Of a stretch of DNA of 64,000 bases, positions 62,839 through 64,000 are shown piece by piece. Origin of the DNA: Curtobacterium herbarum (GTDB lineage: Bacteria; Actinomycetota; Actinomycetes; Actinomycetales; Microbacteriaceae). The notes beneath the pieces are model-generated. The model was not told the origin of the DNA. It was given only the letters and a program-made list of their open reading frames with translations, and made no database searches. The position numbers were made by a program, and so were the translations under genes. How positions within the stretch are numbered: the first letter of the stretch is position 1; every line of letters starts with the position of its first letter. The DNA is taken from the NCBI RefSeq assembly GCF_016907335.1, contig NZ_JAFBBT010000001.1, forward strand, positions 372,001 to 436,000, given 5' to 3'.

Positions 62839-64000
62839 ATGGCTGACCAGCTGCACGCCAACACCGATCCGATCGAGTTCGACGACGCGACCGCTGACGC
62901 ACTCGGCAGCGCCATGCGCAGCGCAGCCAGTGCGATCGACGGGCAGGTCGGCAGCCGTCAGTCGTACGTGTCGACGGCATCGCAGGAGTTCCGCGGACAC
63001 TTCTCCGACCTGTTCACCGAGAACGCCAGCATCGCGAAGAGCGACGGCTCGACCATCTCGGACATGATGCGCACGGTTGCGGGCTGGGTCGACGAGATGA
63101 AGACGGCCGCCGCGGAAGAGCGCGAGCGCCGCCGCAAGGCGCGCGAGTGGCAGGAACAGCAGGCCGACCGCAACGGCTTCGAGAAGTGGTGGGACGACAC
63201 CTTCGGCACCGGGAACCCGCCCGACATCGAGAACAAGCCCGCGCCTCCCTTCGGTCCGGCCGACGTCCAACCGAAGCCGCGGCAGACGCCGTCGCCGGGT
63301 GCCGGAGGCGGGGGAGCCGGCACGTCGTCGGCCAAGCCCGAGGACCTCCGGTCGTTCGCGAGCGGTTCGACGACGCTGAACACCGAGCTGGCGGGCAGGC
63401 CCGCGCTGCTCCGCGGCAAGCTGGCCGACTTCGCATCCCGGTGCTCGTGGGGCACGATCAACGCCGACGGGCTGGTCGCCGGGTTCGAACGGTGGCTCGC
63501 CGCCAACGACCAGGACGTCGCGTGGGCGACGACCATCGCCGACGCCTTCGCCGCTGCCGGAGGCGAGGGCTCGGTCTCCACGCTCTCGGACGCCGCGCTC
63601 GGGGCAGCGCTGCAGGCCGCGGGCGTGTCGGCCACCCGGAGCGACCTGCAGATCGATCCGCCCACGGCGTACGGCGCACAGCCGACGACGGGGTACTCGA
63701 TGGACCCGGTGAACACGACGACCGGCAACTTCCTCGAGCCCGAGCTCGACCTCGCGCACGACGGTGCGTCCGCGTCGCTCCGGTTCACGCGCATGTACAA
63801 CTCACTCGACCGGCGGGTCGGGCTCTTCGGCCCCGGTTGGGCGTCCGTCCTCGACACCCGCCTGCTCCTCGACGACGAGGGCGCGTCCTTCGTCGGCGCC
63901 GACGGTCGACTCGTCCGCTTCCCCCGCGCCGGCAGCGGCTGGGCCCGCGGCGTCGGCGAGAACCGGTGGCTCGCGGCAGAGGACGACCTGCTGGTCGTGC
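62839..64000 (+). CDS. RHS-type polymorphic toxin protein, N-terminal part
   Basis: The frame opens at ATG 62839 and runs past the window end; 387 codons are visible. Residues 1-100 are helical (ALGSAMRSAASAIDGQ, MMRTVAGWVDEMKTAAAEERERRRKA), like the WXG100/LXG-type heads of proteins exported by type VII-like systems. A Pro/Gly-rich linker and a helical segment follow. From about residue 290 comes the DUF6531 domain (MDPVNTTTGNFLEPELDLAHD, then FTRMYNSLDRRVGLFGPGW), which starts the RHS shell. A C-terminal toxin and immunity gene would be expected downstream. No signal peptide is present. Confidence 0.82.
   Translation, partial: MADQLHANTDPIEFDDATADALGSAMRSAASAIDGQVGSRQSYVSTASQEFRGHFSDLFTENASIAKSDGSTISDMMRTVAGWVDEMKTAAAEERERRRKAREWQEQQADRNGFEKWWDDTFGTGNPPDIENKPAPPFGPADVQPKPRQTPSPGAGGGGAGTSSAKPEDLRSFASGSTTLNTELAGRPALLRGKLADFASRCSWGTINADGLVAGFERWLAANDQDVAWATTIADAFAAAGGEGSVSTLSDAALGAALQAAGVSATRSDLQIDPPTAYGAQPTTGYSMDPVNTTTGNFLEPELDLAHDGASASLRFTRMYNSLDRRVGLFGPGWASVLDTRLLLDDEGASFVGADGRLVRFPRAGSGWARGVGENRWLAAEDDLLVV

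Overview
The window is one contiguous piece of a very G+C-rich (about 70%) actinobacterial chromosome. Gene content fits the family Microbacteriaceae, and Curtobacterium or a close relative is my best guess: a clpS-DUF2017 pair, sigK-rskA, mutT1-ppk, two cell-wall proteins with LAFTG anchors and many apparently leaderless genes. The genus is inference. About 58 protein genes, one tRNA, one IS element and three gene remnants can be supported.

Layout. 1-1.25 kb: two secreted proteins, the first cut by the window edge. 1.4-3.7 kb: purN-purH. 3.7-7.9 kb: a long leader with a small ORF, then a two-subunit ABC exporter. 8.0-11.8 kb: DUF805 protein, an IS481-family element, an alkyltransferase-like protein, a GNAT and a ROK regulator. 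12-23 kb: a surface lamin-tail protein, a sugar ABC importer operon ending in a GH38 alpha-mannosidase and controlled by a palindromic operator, and a DUF3494 surface protein. 23-30 kb: phosphatase, NAD(P)HX dehydratase, a four-gene ABC importer and a Nudix gene. 30-35 kb: nagB behind a DasR-type palindrome, a MalY-like lyase and a secreted GH92 alpha-mannosidase. 35-37.4 kb: an Atu4866-SDR fusion, a frameshifted MmyB-type regulator, a DUF3761 fragment and a second copy of the GH92 3' end. 37-43 kb: small genes, a YrdC-domain protein, nagA-yrdB-purU-marR and a divergent oxidoreductase. 43-46 kb: DUF2017-clpS, and a ZTP riboswitch in front of glyA-folD. 46-51 kb: galT-galK opposite deoR-galM. 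51-55 kb: TetR regulator, tRNA-Lys with a partial second copy, sigK-rskA. 55-62.6 kb: pstSCAB with a PHO box, then ppk-mutT1. The window ends inside an RHS-type gene.

How the genes work together. GH92, the importer, GH38, nagA and nagB could take mannose and N-acetylglucosamine from N-glycans or mannoproteins into glycolysis. purN, purH, glyA, folD and purU all handle one-carbon-folate units, and the riboswitch ties glyA-folD to the purine intermediate ZMP/ZTP. pst, ppk and mutT1 form a phosphate and polyphosphate block.

Beyond genes, the sequence shows: a family of 72-bp palindromic repeats set in G+C-only tracts; an over-represented decamer, GACGGGAGGC, used both as terminator arms and inside genes; an IS inserted exactly at the overlapping stop codons of two convergent genes; and a remnant zone flanked by two copies of a GH92 3' end.
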